Shown here one piece after another: positions 37,170 to 50,800 of a stretch of 64,000 bases of DNA (position 1 is the stretch's first letter; every line of letters begins with the position of its first letter). The DNA comes from Pachypanchax playfairii. Its lineage: Eukaryota; Chordata; Actinopteri; Cyprinodontiformes; Aplocheilidae. The notes beneath the pieces are model-generated. The model saw only the letters and a list, made by a program, of their open reading frames with translations. It made no database searches and was not told where the DNA came from. The stretch spans positions 264,597-328,596 of the forward strand of contig SSNP01000003.1 in assembly GCA_006937955.1 (NCBI GenBank). The letters run 5' to 3'. The translations under genes and the position numbers were made by a program.

Positions 37170-40100
37170 ATGCTTTTAATGTGTGACCAAAGTGCAGGAG
37201 TGTCAAGAGGTGATGGAGGTCCCGATGGGGAGGAGCCTGCGTTACTATCATCCATAGCTGCAGGGGGAGGGGCTTCAGGGCTTCAGGATGGACGGGCACA
37301 GAATGAAGGCCTCAGCGGAGGGGGGAGAGGAGCTTCTAGAGAAGTGGGGCTGGAGGATGAGGAGATGACCAATCAAAACCCAGAGAGTGTGGCAGGATCA
37401 TCCTCTCCATTTACCAGAAGGTACTGACTTGCTTTCATTGTGTTTGGACTTTTTTGGTTTCACATCCAACTCTCCAAATCCATCTGAACAGATTTCTTTA
37501 CATCATCATCATCAGTTTGCAACATTGTGCTCAAATTTTAAGTAACATTTTATTTAGGAGAAAAAACAAAGTCAGTGCGCGGGTGATGTTGCCAAAAAGT
37601 CAAAATTGAAAGAGAGCATTCAGTCAATAAAATGTAATCATTATCAAATCCTACAAGTTTTAACTGTATCAGTAACCCTTTGAAGGAAATGATGCTTGCA
37701 GTTTTGTTCTTACTTAACTTTGTCCAGCAGGATTCTCAGGACTGTCTTTGTTAATTTGATGAAAATCGTTACCGGAGTGAAACACATCAGGGCCGAGACA
37801 GTAAGACTCCGGTTTTACTAAAAGCAACGGATTAATCAGTAAAGTTCTTAAAAAGAGTCAGTTGGGGTGGTTTGGACATCTGGTGAGGATGGGTTTTGGA
37901 CACCAGGAGGAAACCTGAGAGCAGACCCAGTACTCGCTGGAAAAATTCTGAATCTCTCAGCTGGACTGAGAACGCCTCAGACTTCCTCCAGATGAGGTGG
38001 AGGGAGACGGGGAAGTTTGGGGATCTTTTTTTAAGCTGAATAAGTGGCAGAAGATGGATGGATGGATGGACGGAGGGACATTGATGAAGTGTCAGTTAGA
38101 AAAATAGTTGTTGTTTTTTTCTCAGTGAGCATGCAGATAGTGGCAGAGGGCAGGGCAACCGAGACGTGATGAACACAGTGGCTGAGATGAAGAAGAGACT
38201 CCCGTCAGATAAACGCAGCCGCAGCAAAGCCAGCACTGTGGAGGCCTTGAACTACGCGCTCAACTGTGTCAAGCAAGTTCAAGGTAACTCGAGTAACCAC
38301 ACAAGTGTAAACACAGACCCCCCCCCCAAAAGAAAAAGAGTAATCTTTTTTTAACTGCTTTTGTAATGTTATAATCTCCAGCTAACAGCGAATACTACAA
38401 GCTGCTCATGCAAAATGGGCAGGATCAGAGGAGCGATGCCACTGTGTGTACACTGGAAGAGCTGGAGAGAGTCACCTCTGAACACAACCTTAAAAATACG
38501 GTAAGCACACACACATTTTCATGCAGAGGCATGAATCCATTTTTTGTCACTTTTCTATCTTATTTTTTGCTTGCAGCAACCACATTTACAAAGAACAATT
38601 GCCCACTGAGCAATTTTTAGGTTTGATATAAATTCAGTGTTTTATTTCTGGTTCACGCCTCCACTGCAAATATATCTACTCCTGTTGTGTGTGTGTGTGC
38701 GCGTGTGTGTGTGACTTGGCTTGCCTGCTTGTGTGCGCATTTTCCTACATATGCGCACACACGTCTCTCCGTATCTGTGTGTAGGATTCCTTCGTGATGG
38801 TTTTCTCGCTGTCGAGCGGTCGGGTGCTGTACGCCTCGGAGCAGGCTCACTGCTTGCTGTGCTGCAAGAGAAAGTATCTAGAATCTGCAAAGTTTGTTGA
38901 GCTGCTCTTCCACCAAGACGTCAACGTCTTCTACTCGCACACAGCGCAGCCACATCTACCACCATGGAGCAACTCACACTCAGGTACCACAAGAAACCTT
39001 TATGAACCTGACTGATCACTCTGACGTCCAGACAGTCTGATCGCTCGTGAACCAGCTAACTTTTATTTTTTAGATATGGTGATCAGCCAATCAAATTTTT
39101 GGTTTTAAGTAATCAGGAGGATTTTAAAACACGCATACAGAAAGAAAAGGTTCAGTTTAATTGCAAAGCACTTTAAAACATTTAATGACACGAACTGTTA
39201 AATCAGCTTGAGGTGCATCATCCATTATCATTATGAAAAAAGGTTTCAAACACACAACCGCAGCTGGAGGAAGAAGTCTGTTTCATCTAGGCAACTAGTA
39301 AAACCCTGGAAGATGACTGAGTAAAACCTTCGACCCTTCCTCACATGACCTAATCCTATTAAGAGCTTGAGTCCTTCTTAAATGTGATGTTTACTGGGAG
39401 GAAAGACAAACACGGTAAATCTTTTTCCAGCAGCATTTTAGAGGCTGTTAGTTTGACTAAAGAGCAGGTGTTTAAGTGACATACATCTGGAGAACAGCTT
39501 TGTGCAAACACTTAGAACAATTAAAGCTAAAATTCCTTTCAAATAATTAAATTGTCCAAGTAGTGATTCCCTTAAAGTGACGGTTCAGATACTTTGAATG
39601 GAGGTTATGAACAAGTAATAGCTCAGTAGATGTAGTTAGCTCCTTGAATTACCTCAGTTTGGTGAAATGGAGATTAGTTCTGACTGGATTGATGAGCTAA
39701 CAGTTTCAGAAATTGGGGCCAAGACAAAACAGATTTCTTCCACCTTAATACAATAAACTCACAAATTCAAAGCAGTTCATACTTATACTAATTAGAAACT
39801 TTTGCATTTTGAGGAAATTTGCAAAGTATTCTTTGGGTATTTGCATTGGAAAATAGCAGCAGAGCTAGATGTAGCACCGTTCAGCCTGTTACACATTTCT
39901 GCTGAAACAACAGTAAAATATATAATGTTGTATTTGTTTGTTTTATTTTCTTTTTAATTGCATTTACATGAACTGGTGTGAAATCTTTACAATTGAAGTT
40001 GGTTTAAGAGGTTTCAGTTCACTTCGGTTTTGGCGTCTCAAACTATTTGCTCCATAATCTATTTGGAATTATCTCTGTTTATTAATAATGAGACTGTTTA

Positions 40101-43100
40101 AAGATAGTCATTGTTCATAATCTTTCCATAGAACCTCACTTTGAATAGTCTGAAGTATTTCTATAATTCTCCATTTTTTTTATTACCCAGAAAATAAAAA
40201 ATACCAACAAATTGCACAACAGCATTTGTATAACATGGGATTTGTGTTAGTTAACCTTTTCTATAGCATTGTGCCTCCCAGGTGATTATTTTAATGCTCC
40301 TAACTGAAAACCATAAGCAGATTATTTAACTCTGTCTTTTTTGTCTCTGCAGCTGGAGTTCTGTTTGACAGCGCACAAGTCAAGTCCTTCTTCTGCAGAA
40401 TAAGGTCATTATCTTACAAGATCTGCTACAAGTTCCCCACAGCTGTCAGTCTGTAGATGTCAATAAACCTGCTGTTCAAAGCAGCTTGTAGTTTTCCACA
40501 ATTTCATCAAGCTTTAAGGAGATATATGTACAGATTAATTTGTATTTAACTCTGTTGTTATTTAGCAGATTAAGAACAAAAAACTGCAGCTTGAATTATA
40601 CGTAAACCATCTTAAAAGCAACCAGTTACCCAGTGATCTCATCCCGCATTCCTCGAAAGCAACAGGGTGTCCTGTTCATGTTCTGGTACCAGAGGTCCAA
40701 GAACACTTTTAGCTGTTTAATCACTCACTGAAATGATTAAAGCTAATTTGGTTTTAAAATCAAGTTTTATTTATTAAAAGGTGGGTGGATAAGGCTGATT
40801 GGTTTATATGGCTCAAAGAATTGGTGAAATTTCACTTCTAATTACATCATTTAAAAACAACTGTTTGTGCTTCAGGTGCAGCAAAGATCGTGACGGTGAG
40901 ATGCGTTACAATCCGTTTCGGATCACGCCGTACCTGCTGAAGGTGCAGGGAACAGGAAGTGGGGAGGAGGAGGAGCCGTGCTGTCTGGCTCTGGCTGAAC
41001 GCATCATCTCTGGATATGAGGGTACAACGATCATCACCCCAAACTGCACACAACACCACTCACATAAAATAATGATTACTAATATCATGCGTTTGCTTAT
41101 TGTGAACAAATCCTTTTAAAGACGTGTATGTTTTCCTTATTTTTCTATAATGTCTCGTCGCAGCACCTCGGATCCCCATGGACAAGCGTATCTTCACCAC
41201 AACTCATTCCCCCGGCTGTATATTCCTGGAAGTTGATGACAGGTCAAGACACACGCCAACACATCTGCAGAAAATGATTATCTTAGATAAAACATGACAG
41301 TGAGATGACTCATGCTAATGTGATGATGGTGGTTACCCACAGGGCCGTGCCTTTGCTGGGATACCTCCCTCAGGACCTGATTGGCACATCACTGTTGACC
41401 TGCATCCACCCAGAGGACCGGCCCCTCATGCTGTCTATGCACCGGAAGGGTGAGCATCAGTTGGGGGAGTTTCTTTTTCATAAAAAAAATGGTTCACAGC
41501 AGAATTTTTTTCAGCCTTCTAGCTCCTTTTAGAAACAGTGTTGTCATTTATTTATCAGTTGTTTAAAACTAATTTGAAACAATCAATTTAACAGGATTTT
41601 ACATGTTGTTTACTGTGTTTTTTAATCTTTAATCTTTTCTGCCTTACGCAGTGTTAAAGTACGCAGGCCAGCCTCCCTTTGAGCACTCTCCGGTGCGTCT
41701 ACGCTGTCAGAACGGAGACTACGTCACCTTGGACACCAGCTGGTCCAGTTTTATTAACCCCTGGAGTCGAAAGGTGGCTTTTATCATCGGCCGACACAAA
41801 GTCAGAACGTACGTATCACTACTTAAAGACAAAAACATATGTAGGATATATCTCATTTCATTAGCTTATCAGAAAATAAGGATGCTTTTGTTTGTAGGAG
41901 TCCTCTGAATGAGGATGTGTTTGCTGCTCGAATGAAGGAGGACGTTCCAGTCTCTCATGAGGAAATCAAAGATCTTCAAGCAAAAATCTACAAGCTTTTC
42001 CTCCAGGTAATTATTTAAAAAAAAAACGATTCAAATATTTTTACCAAAACAGTTATACAACAAACATTTTTCTTGATTTTGATGGTTTTTCTGCTGTGTG
42101 TGTTTTTGCTACATTCAACTCGTGTCCGTAGCCGGTCCACAACAACGGCTCCAGCGGTTATGGTAGTTTGGGGAGTAATGGCTCTCACGAGCACTACATT
42201 AGCTTTGCGTCTTCAAGCGACAGCAATGGCAACCTGTGGGAGGACTCGCACCGGGAGCCGGTGAGACGTTGCAGCGTGTGCATTGTTTAACAGGCTGCAG
42301 AGGTTCCTGTTCCTGAGACGTTGTGTGTTCTGTGTGTTGTTGAATACAGATGACCTTGCAGCAGATCTGTGCCGACGTGAACCGAGCCAAGACTTGGGGG
42401 CGACAGGCATGTCTGAATTCCAGCCAGAACAACGCTCCTCTTGGCAAATCTGCTGCAGGTGAAGTCATCTCAAAGACGCCACATGCAAAACAGACTGTGA
42501 TAAACATGTTGGCAGAATGAATACAGACTGAAATGGGTCTTTCTTTTTGCAGTACCTCACCTTCCCTCCAACCCTGAGACCAGAGCCAACGATCAAAGCA
42601 GGAAACAAACACACATTCCCTCCTATCAGCAAATCAACTGTGTTGACAATATCATAAGGTGTGTGGAGGCAGCGATTTTACTCTACTGGTCCTCTCTGTT
42701 GTTCACTACTTTGTATATGACATTTTTGGGTCATTTTATGTTCCAGATATTTGGAAAGCTGTGCAGGTCAAGTCCTAAAGCGGAAGAACAAGTCTCACTC
42801 CTTAGCAACCTCTTCTTCTTCATCTTCTACTTCAGAAGAAGACAAGCCCCCTGGAGCTGCTGGTGCAGCTCAGACCACCTCAGACGGTAAGAACATGCCG
42901 AGCACACGTCTCAGAACTTTAGTCAGCACCAGGTTTTAACTCATTTCCACCTCACTTTCCAGTGGTTGTGTTGAACAGTGAGGTGTCAGTGGGCCCTACA
43001 GCTGCAGCAGTTGTCGGGGCACCTCTGACTGACATCACCATGTCCTCAAAGGCCATGAGTGTTGTCTCGGTCACTAGCCAGTGTTCGTACAGCAGCACCA

Positions 43101-45644
43101 TCGTCCATGTGCCTCAACCCGAGTCAGGTACTTGCATCAGTGAATCGGCTCATGGAAGCTGCTGAGAGGATCTTTTACAGTTCTTCATAAATTTCACATT
43201 TATTTGAATGTAAAGTTGTGAAATGTGTTAAAATGTGACCTTTTCTTTGTCAGTATAATACAGCTTGTGTGTGTTCGGCAAAGTTTTCTTCTCACTGTCT
43301 ACTTTTTCCTGTTTTTCTTGACAGAGGCCACGGTACCTGAAGATGCCCTGATGGGCAGTGAACCGGCTGATGCTGCTGTGACTCCTGTGCGCCCCGCCAC
43401 AGAGGAGAGAAGGCTTGTAGGTCTCACCAAGGAGGTGCTGTCAGCTCACACACAGAAAGAGGAACAGGAGTATGTGGATCGATTCCGCCATCGCATTCTT
43501 CACAGTCCTTACAGCTCCTATCTTCAGCAAGAAAACGGCTCAATGGCTCCCTCCCAGCACCCAGGTCTTTGGTCCAAATTAGGCAGAAATGCAACTTTTT
43601 ACAGTAAATATCTCTCTAAACGGACTCTTTAAAATGTGACTTATTTGTTGGTTTGTTTCTGCTCCATTGCAGGAGACTGCGTACGTCCGCTGAGTGCTGG
43701 AGGTTGGAATCGCTCTCGAAGGGGAAAGCCCAGACACAAGCGACCCAAACCCCAGGGATCCTCAGACAGCTATGCTTCCCCAATCGGCCTGCCTTGTCAT
43801 GTTCCAGACTCATCCTGGCCCTCCTCAGAGTCCTCGCAGCCCCACATGGCAGAGTCTCACAGTCAAACATCGCCACTCCAGGTGCCATTCTTCCCTGGCA
43901 TAGAGCAACTGAGCAGACCACAGCAGCCCCTTGCAGCAGCTCCTACAACGCTGCAACCCCCTGACCAGCTCAGCCACAACTTTAGCCTCATGCAGTCGGG
44001 TCAGAGCCAGCCATGCATGCAACCAGTCCAAATAGAGCCCCTGCAGAATGTCCAGAACTTTTACAACTTGCACCCAATGACTTCAGCGCAGAGCTTTAAC
44101 CCTTACATGGCTCCTGTCATGGCCGTCATCCTGCCCAACTATCCCACTCTCACTCCAGGCTTTCCGTCCATGTACCTGCCATCTGTTTCCTGTGCAGTAC
44201 CACCAGCACCCAACATTATGACAGGCTTCGCACCTGGCAGTGCCTCGTTTGTTCAGCCTCAGTTCCAAACCCAACTTGGCTCTCACGCTCAGACCTCACC
44301 CGGCCTCCTTTCCTCACAGAGAGCCAGTTCTGTTGGGGAGGATGAAGAAGCAGCTGAGCCTCGGGCTTTATTCTCCAGCTCTCGCTCCAGTTCACCGTTA
44401 CAGCTCAACCTGCTACAGGAAGAACTTCCCAAACTGAGTGAGGGGCAGAGCAGCACCGGGCACCACGCTGAAAGCCTCCATGAACAACATGCCAGTGAGG
44501 TATTTACCTGCACTGATGTCACACACATTAATGGCAGGTTTCAGTTTTAACCTGTAGATCTTTGCTTCGTTCAGGTTGAAGCCCCCTGTGAGACAGGTAA
44601 CCTTGACGCTCAGTCAACATCCAGTGAGCTGCTTGACCTGCTGCTGCAGGAGGACGCCAGGTCAGGAACTGGTTCCAATGCTTCTGGATCTGGATCAGGA
44701 GATTCTGGAGGTTCTCTGGGATCTGGCTCCGGCTCCAATGGAACTTCGACTTCACTGACTGGTAAGTGAGGAAACATCCACCCATCACATTTAAACCATT
44801 GTATACAGTCTGTTCCAGAGTGATAGAGTTTCAGTTAATGACAGAATAAAATAAATGCAGACGTCTCTGTCTGGATTTCAGGCAGCAGCAACAGCAGCAA
44901 GTACTTCGCCAGCAACGATTCATCAGACATATCGAGAAAAGCTCGGAAGAGCCAGGCGGCGCCAGCGGAGCACCAACATGGTTTTGACACTCAAGTGGAA
45001 AACTCGCTGTGGAGCATGATCCAGCAAACACCTGATCATGTGATGATGACATACCAGATACACCCCAGGTACATGACAGGATCTTCTCCCACAGGAAGGA
45101 GAAGCTAAACGGAGCTCTGAAACGCCCCCGTTAGAAAGTAGTACCAGAAATAAAAAGACCCATTGTCCATGATTTATATTTAGATATGATCGCAGATACA
45201 ATCTACTGTTTACTGGAACCATGAAAGTCAAAGTATGATTGATGGATTACTGCAAAACTCTTTGTCTTGATGTCTCCCTCTCAGGGACCAGAGTGAGGTG
45301 CTGGCAGAAGACCGAGAGAAGCTCCGAGTGCTTCAGCCCCTCCAGCCCTGGTTCACCCAGGAGCAGAGAGAGGAGCTGGCTCAGGTCCATCCTTGGATCA
45401 AGCAGCACACCATTCCACAGGAAATAGACACACAGGTAACACAGGAAACCTAAAATACTCTGAATTCTTTGTGCTCTCACGGGGACGCACAGCATGTTGA
45501 ACACAGTTGTTTGTCTCACAGGGTTGCATGAGCTGCAGTTCAGGAGCAGCGGTGACCCGCTCCCCTAAGCCACATGTCTCAGATAGTTCATCAGCGGTGG
45601 AGAGCCATCAGCAGGACTCTATTGGACCTGTCTCTGACACTTAA
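37170..45644 (+). CDS. per3: Period circadian regulator 3 (complete coding region)
   Basis: PER proteins bind CRY and casein kinase 1 and repress CLOCK/BMAL1 in the nucleus. Twenty-one coding exons, from 37170-37420 to 45522-45644, join in phase to 1246 residues. The ATG lies in an exon starting at 37046. A helix-loop-helix-like segment at about 100-137 (MKKRLPSDKRSRSKASTVEA) is followed by ANSEYYKLL. PAS-A starts near 177 (FSLSSGRVLYASEQ, then LLFHQDVNVFY). PAS-B is at about 308-423 (TTHSPGCIFLEVDDRAVPLL, LLTCIHPEDRPLML). The CK1-binding region is near 709 (LTKEVLSAHTQKEEQEYVDR) and a basic NLS near 770 (RRGKPRHKRPKP). A Ser-Gly tract is at about 1060-1090 and the CRY-binding C-terminus at about 1156-1246. 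Paralogue choice rests on adjacent vamp3. Confidence 0.95.
37850..38080 (+). mobile_element. 5'-truncated Rex/RTE-type LINE 3' end in per3 intron 2
   Basis: The order GGTTTGGACATCTGGTGAGG, ACCCAGTACTCGCTGG, GAGAACGCCTCAGACT, AAGTGGCAGAAG and a terminal (ATGG)n tail matches the 3' end of a common fish LINE. That tail corresponds to '...CATCTGGTGAGGATGCC...GGACACGCTGGAG...AACGCCTCGGG...GGAAGATGGATGG'. It lies in the same orientation as per3, between the exons ending at 37420 and starting at 38126. It is non-coding and inactive. The same LINE class lies at 55120-56150 on the other strand. Confidence 0.75.
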
Positions 45645-47842
45645 GACTGCTCACACACTTGGTGAGAAACCTCAGCCACACCTGCCATGGTTCTGCCAGT
45701 CTGGAGAAGGTGGATATTTGAGACTAAACTCAGCCGAAGCAGTGGAGGAGGGACAAGACCTACATGTTACTGGCATTTCTTTTTAGTTTAATGTGACAGA
45801 ACCATTCATATTTACCTCTCTTCTTCTTGTGTTAATAAAGCCTCCTGAGGAGGTTGGTGTCACACCACCAGACTCCCCAGATCCTTTGGCTCTACGAGCC
45901 ACAGGTGCTCAAACAGGATCTTTCCGTCGCCGCCCCTGCGTACGAACACTGTGTAAACATCTTCACCACCTGTGTAGCACGCGCGTGACTGGTTGAGAGG
46001 ATAAAGGCGGTGCTGGCCCAGTTTAAGTATCAGAACACATTAGACTCCTCTCCGGTGACACGGAGCATACGTTGTAAATTATATGCACATCAAGTCCTTC
46101 AGGTGATGACAGGTGTGACGTAACGCGACAAACACCTTTTTTCTGCTCTGGATTGTTTATAAGGTTCAAGTAAAATCTGGTAAGTTGTTATCGGAGTGTA
46201 CGGTGCTCCTGTTCCTGGTTCCCTCTTGTGCAGAACATCTTTAGCCCTTTGATAAAAATCCTCCAGTTTCCCGCTTGGTGGTCGCCACGCTTTGACTTGT
46301 ATGTAGCCTTGTTGTGTGCAGATGCAGCAGAGCCCCAAATCTCCATCGATTTTGTTTTTATGTACTAAATAAACGCCCTTCGAAGACCCAGTAGCTCTTT
46401 GTGTGTGTGAGTGTGTGTGTTAGAGAGAAATGAGGAGAAACTTATTGTCATTCTGTGAATGTTGTCACTCTTCTTCTTGTTCTGGAGTCAGATTGTAGGT
46501 GCGCTTGTGAGTGTGAATGAGTGCACAGTCTCCCTCCTTCTCTACACTCGTCTGACGGTGCAAGACGGACCACGTTTTTATAATTTTTAGATCAAAGGTA
46601 TATTACTGTACTGTGTATTTTATAGAACATGTACATGAGACAAATTACGAAATGTATTACAAAGCCATTTGTCTTGAATTCAGGGACTGTTTGTGAGAAA
46701 GAAATGAATAAATGACCTATGACCTACGAAGCGTGCGANGGGGGGGGGGGGTTCTGTCAAGGACAGCACACAAACCAAATTTTGAATCTTGCATGTAACT
46801 TTTTTTTTATAAACCAAACATCCATTCTTACATTTATTATCTTTTTATTTATTGGCTGTAAAGTGCAGCATCAACATGGTTACACAAAATTGAAGGAAGC
46901 TTAAACCCACAGTGTGTTTCACACACAGTGGAGAAAGATTTGATATTAGCTGATGTTTGCCCACTAGGGGGCGCACATGATCAGTGGCACGCGTGAACAG
47001 AAACATTCTACACTAACATTAAAATGTAATACATAACCAGGTAGAAATATTTAATAAAAACACACAAGGTCAATAGACATTTACTGGATAAACCTGTATC
47101 ATCTTTTAACCGTTTGTAACAGGAAGTGGTAACAGCAAAGTCACGTTTAAACGAATGATCCGATAATCAAAAATCAATATTAAGGCTGTTGTATGAGAGT
47201 GTTTTAAAATTATGAATTCAGGAATGTTAATGAGTTAAAAAACACCAAAGTTTACTCCTCTGGGAGGAAGAAAAACTTTCACAATCCCAATTTTGCAGAG
47301 GAGGAGGGATGATTCATCTCAACTCCTTGATTTTTCACATTAGATCTACCTTTGTGTTCAGCTATGTGAAGAATGTTGTTCTTATAGGATCAGATCTAGA
47401 ACCAAACCCTCAATCCCTCGTGATTTTACTGAGACGGTGTAAGGACGGCCTTTTAGTGAAGATTTGCATTAAATTTTTGGTATTTACACATGACGGAGTT
47501 ATTTATGATCTGATGTTCATGTTTCATATTGTACAGAACAAAGATAAAACTAGAGGAAGGATTCAAGCTGTAATAAGAGGCAGCTCATATTCATCTGATC
47601 ACTAAGGAGTAAAGACACTCAGCTGTACGGAGTGTTCGTGGCAGTCGAGACCGATCGCTGTCTGGATAAAGAAGCAGGTGTCCCTAATGTAAACCAACAT
47701 CATGTCTCTCCGAAACCTCAGCATGTTTTTTTCCACACTTGTGCTTCTTTGGTTTCCTCTCTTACAGAAGGTAGCGCGGACGTCTTTGGTTTGGAATGCG
47801 GCCTCTGGACCAGCCAGTGACTCAGATTTCTCATTTTTCCTC
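45645..47842. other. per3 3' UTR and spacer between per3 and mxra8 (tail-to-tail)
   Basis: AATAAA-type signals near 45834, 46367 and 46705 are candidates for the per3 3' end. A single N at 46739 precedes a G run at 46740-46750. No supportable coding exon was found. The region from about 47000 to 47600 is A+T-rich and featureless by eye. Confidence 0.45.
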
Positions 47843-50800
47843 TTACTTGGAAAACTTCTGCATCTCTGAAAAGGATAAACAAAGTCTGAGGAACAGGAAA
47901 GAAAAAAAAAGACACAAGACAAATCATGATAGTTGACGTTTACATGAATACACGCACCCTTGTCGAGATCAATGAGCTTGGGCTGTGCCCTGGCGTTTTC
48001 TTTCAGCAGGTTGTTCTTATAGTCTAAACAGACGAGAGAAGTGCAGTCATCCTCCCTCCAAATATTTCAACTTGTCGAGAAAATCAAACAAGAACTCTCA
48101 TATTTCAAACTCACCAAGTCTTTTCTCCGTCCGACTGCAAGCATTCACCTCAGTAACGTCGATCTCCTCCAAGCTGCTGCGACTTCTGTAGGACCTGCTC
48201 AGAGACAGAGGAGTTGTTTATCAGCAGGTAAACTAGAATTTATCGGTTACAAATACTGACTGAAAACGAACCATTGATTATATATTTAAATTATAACAAT
48301 TACTGGTGAAAGGGGGCCCCAAGGAATTTTTTGCTTTGGGCCCTAACGGACCCTAGAATCACCTCTGCTCAGAGGCAAACATCAAACCGCAGGTGTGCAG
48401 ACAACAAGACAATAATCACACATGTGTTTACGTCCCATTTCAACTGACCTCACAGACGCTTCGGGATGCAAATCTGAAAACACAAGAGAACTGATGAGAT
48501 TGAGTGAAACCAAGAGAACCAGGCTGAGACTCTGCAGTCCAGACCTTTGGCTCGGCGCCGTCGCGTGATGAGGATGATGATGAGTATAATGAAGGCCAGG
48601 AGCAAGAGGGAGGTGAGGACGTAGCCCAGCGGCAGGAGAAAGTAATGCCTTTGATCGGGCAGGATGACGGTGATGAGTCGAGGTGACTCAACCTTTGTGG
48701 TGTCTGAGTGGTAAAAAATAAAATAAAATAAATAGTCATTGGAGTCATTTAAACTCTGTGTTTCAGACACGTAACTGATCTTTTTCTGTCAGTCTTTCTA
48801 ACCTGTAAAATGAATGACTAGAGTGTGTGTATGTAACATGTTGTTAAATCTGTGCAGCGACTCTAAACCTAAAAGTGAAAGAGATGTGTGCGATTCTACT
48901 GATTGTTTAATACCTGAGGTTGAAGAAATCGTTGGTTTTGTTTAGTTTCTGAACCAAAAGAAAAAAAAAGTGCAAGTCAAGAAGCAGCTGTGGACCACTG
49001 ACTCAACACGTTTGAGCCAAAATGAGATCCAGACTGGTGTCGTGCTGTGATTTACTTTTCCTGGCAGCAAAACACAGAAAAGCAAAGGGAGATGAAGAAA
49101 GGATGGAAGAAGTGGGAGGGAGGGGGTGTCTGGAGAAAAGACCTCACCCATTAACTTTTCTGTAGAAAAATACTCAAATGTTTGATTCTTCTGTTCGTTT
49201 TAAACTTGTATTTGAACTGTTTCTAATCACTGGACTGGTCTGACGTCCTGGAGACGAGGAAGTGGGAAGGTTTTACAGGATGTCGAGATGAAGCCAGAGT
49301 CAACAGGCCAGCAGACAGATGAGAGGGCAAAACAAGGCAGATAAGACGACTGCACTGCAGAGGAATGTCCAAACTTACTCCTGCAGCTGGAAATAAATCA
49401 GGTTAAATCTAAACTGCGTGATTCCTAAAGTTTAGTCCTGCTGGATTATTACAGCTCGCAGAGGGAGGGATTATTTTTGTGGGAAGAACTGGGCTTCAGT
49501 CAGAAGGCTTTATCCAAGAGATTCCTCTGGAATGAGATCGACTCTCTCGACCCACTTTTTTTGTAGACACACAGAAGTTCACTTACAGTATATATTTACA
49601 TACAGATGGCTAAAGGCAAAACCCCTTTTAATGATGAGAAATGACCCCCCCCCCCAAAAAAAAAAAACACCTCGACTCCCTCTTTCCCTGAAGCCTTTAC
49701 AATAAAATGCATATATAAACAAAATAAAACATGTTGTGTAACTCGTGGTGATTGTACACGATGTGTGTGTTTAGTTTCAGGATTCTGGCGTCAGATGAGC
49801 TGACGGTGCAAAAAAAAAAAGTCCCTCAAGAAACAAACACAAAACTTCCTCCTCTGCTCTTTGGAACGTCTGAGAGGAGACAGTCAGGGTGAATGAGGAC
49901 CAAAAGGAAGGAACAGATGTGTGTGATTGTACATGATGGTTGAGATCAGCTAAATGATGGAACATCTGCTCGGCTGGAGCTCTCAAGTCCACCAGTAATA
50001 AGATGATTTGTACCTTTGTCTTTGCTGAACGGCTCTCTGACTGATTCAGTTGCATGAATCAACGGTGGCTCGACGGTGACTCGAAACTCTCGTCTCTCAT
50101 GCAGACCACAGTAATGATGGTGGAGGTGGCAGGAGTACGTCCCTTGGTCTGTAGGCTGTCGAAACACACACTGAACTGAGATACAGATACTTGTCAGTAC
50201 CGTTCTGGTCTCTGAAATAACTTAAAACAGACAAAATAACTTATAAAAATCAGATACTAAAAGGAATAGTTGATTATTTTTGAAGTGGAACTATGTAGAA
50301 AGTTGTAAACATCTCTTTGACCAGACTGATAAGCTAAAAGCTAATCTGTGTTGAGCCAATATGATTACTGCAGTTCATGCTAACACTGTTTTAAATTCTC
50401 ATCTGTTCTATCATGTTGTAGAAAAATCCAAATGCTTGTAATGAAGGCGTCATAGCATGGTCAGGAAGAGCTACAGCAGCTCAAAAGGTTTATAAAAATA
50501 GTATTTGCATAAAGGAAAGTTTTAATACTGAGGTTGTTTTACGATAACGACAACCCACTTCGGTGGATTAGCGCTGACTAGCTGTTAGCTAGCTAATCTC
50601 TGTTTTTCCAAACTGATGCTGTTCAAAGAGCTAAATACTGAGTCCTTACAGTCTCAACATATCCCAAAATTCTGAGCTACTTTCATTATCAACCTATCAG
50701 TGACTGTGGAGGAAGATGCAGGTGATCATATATAAAGTCTGTAAGATTTTTCTGCTGCAACTTATAAATGTTCCAACAAAATCTGATCCCAATCCGTATG

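Noticed and set aside
39560..39900. Possible eroded repeat in a per3 intron, similar in flavour to 50260-50620 in mxra8
   Set aside because: I could not align the two blocks convincingly by eye, so no family is claimed.
46099..46338. 79-residue minus-strand open frame behind per3
   Set aside because: It overlaps probable per3 3' UTR and has no recognisable domain or supporting splice sites.
48309..48366. GGGGCCCC-type fragment resembling a fish repeat tail
   Set aside because: Too short and diverged to assign to any family with confidence.
48911..48945. Possible 35-base mxra8 stalk exon with good-looking splice sites
   Set aside because: Including it would shift the frame before the membrane exon. 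Skipping it gives a complete in-phase 432-residue protein.
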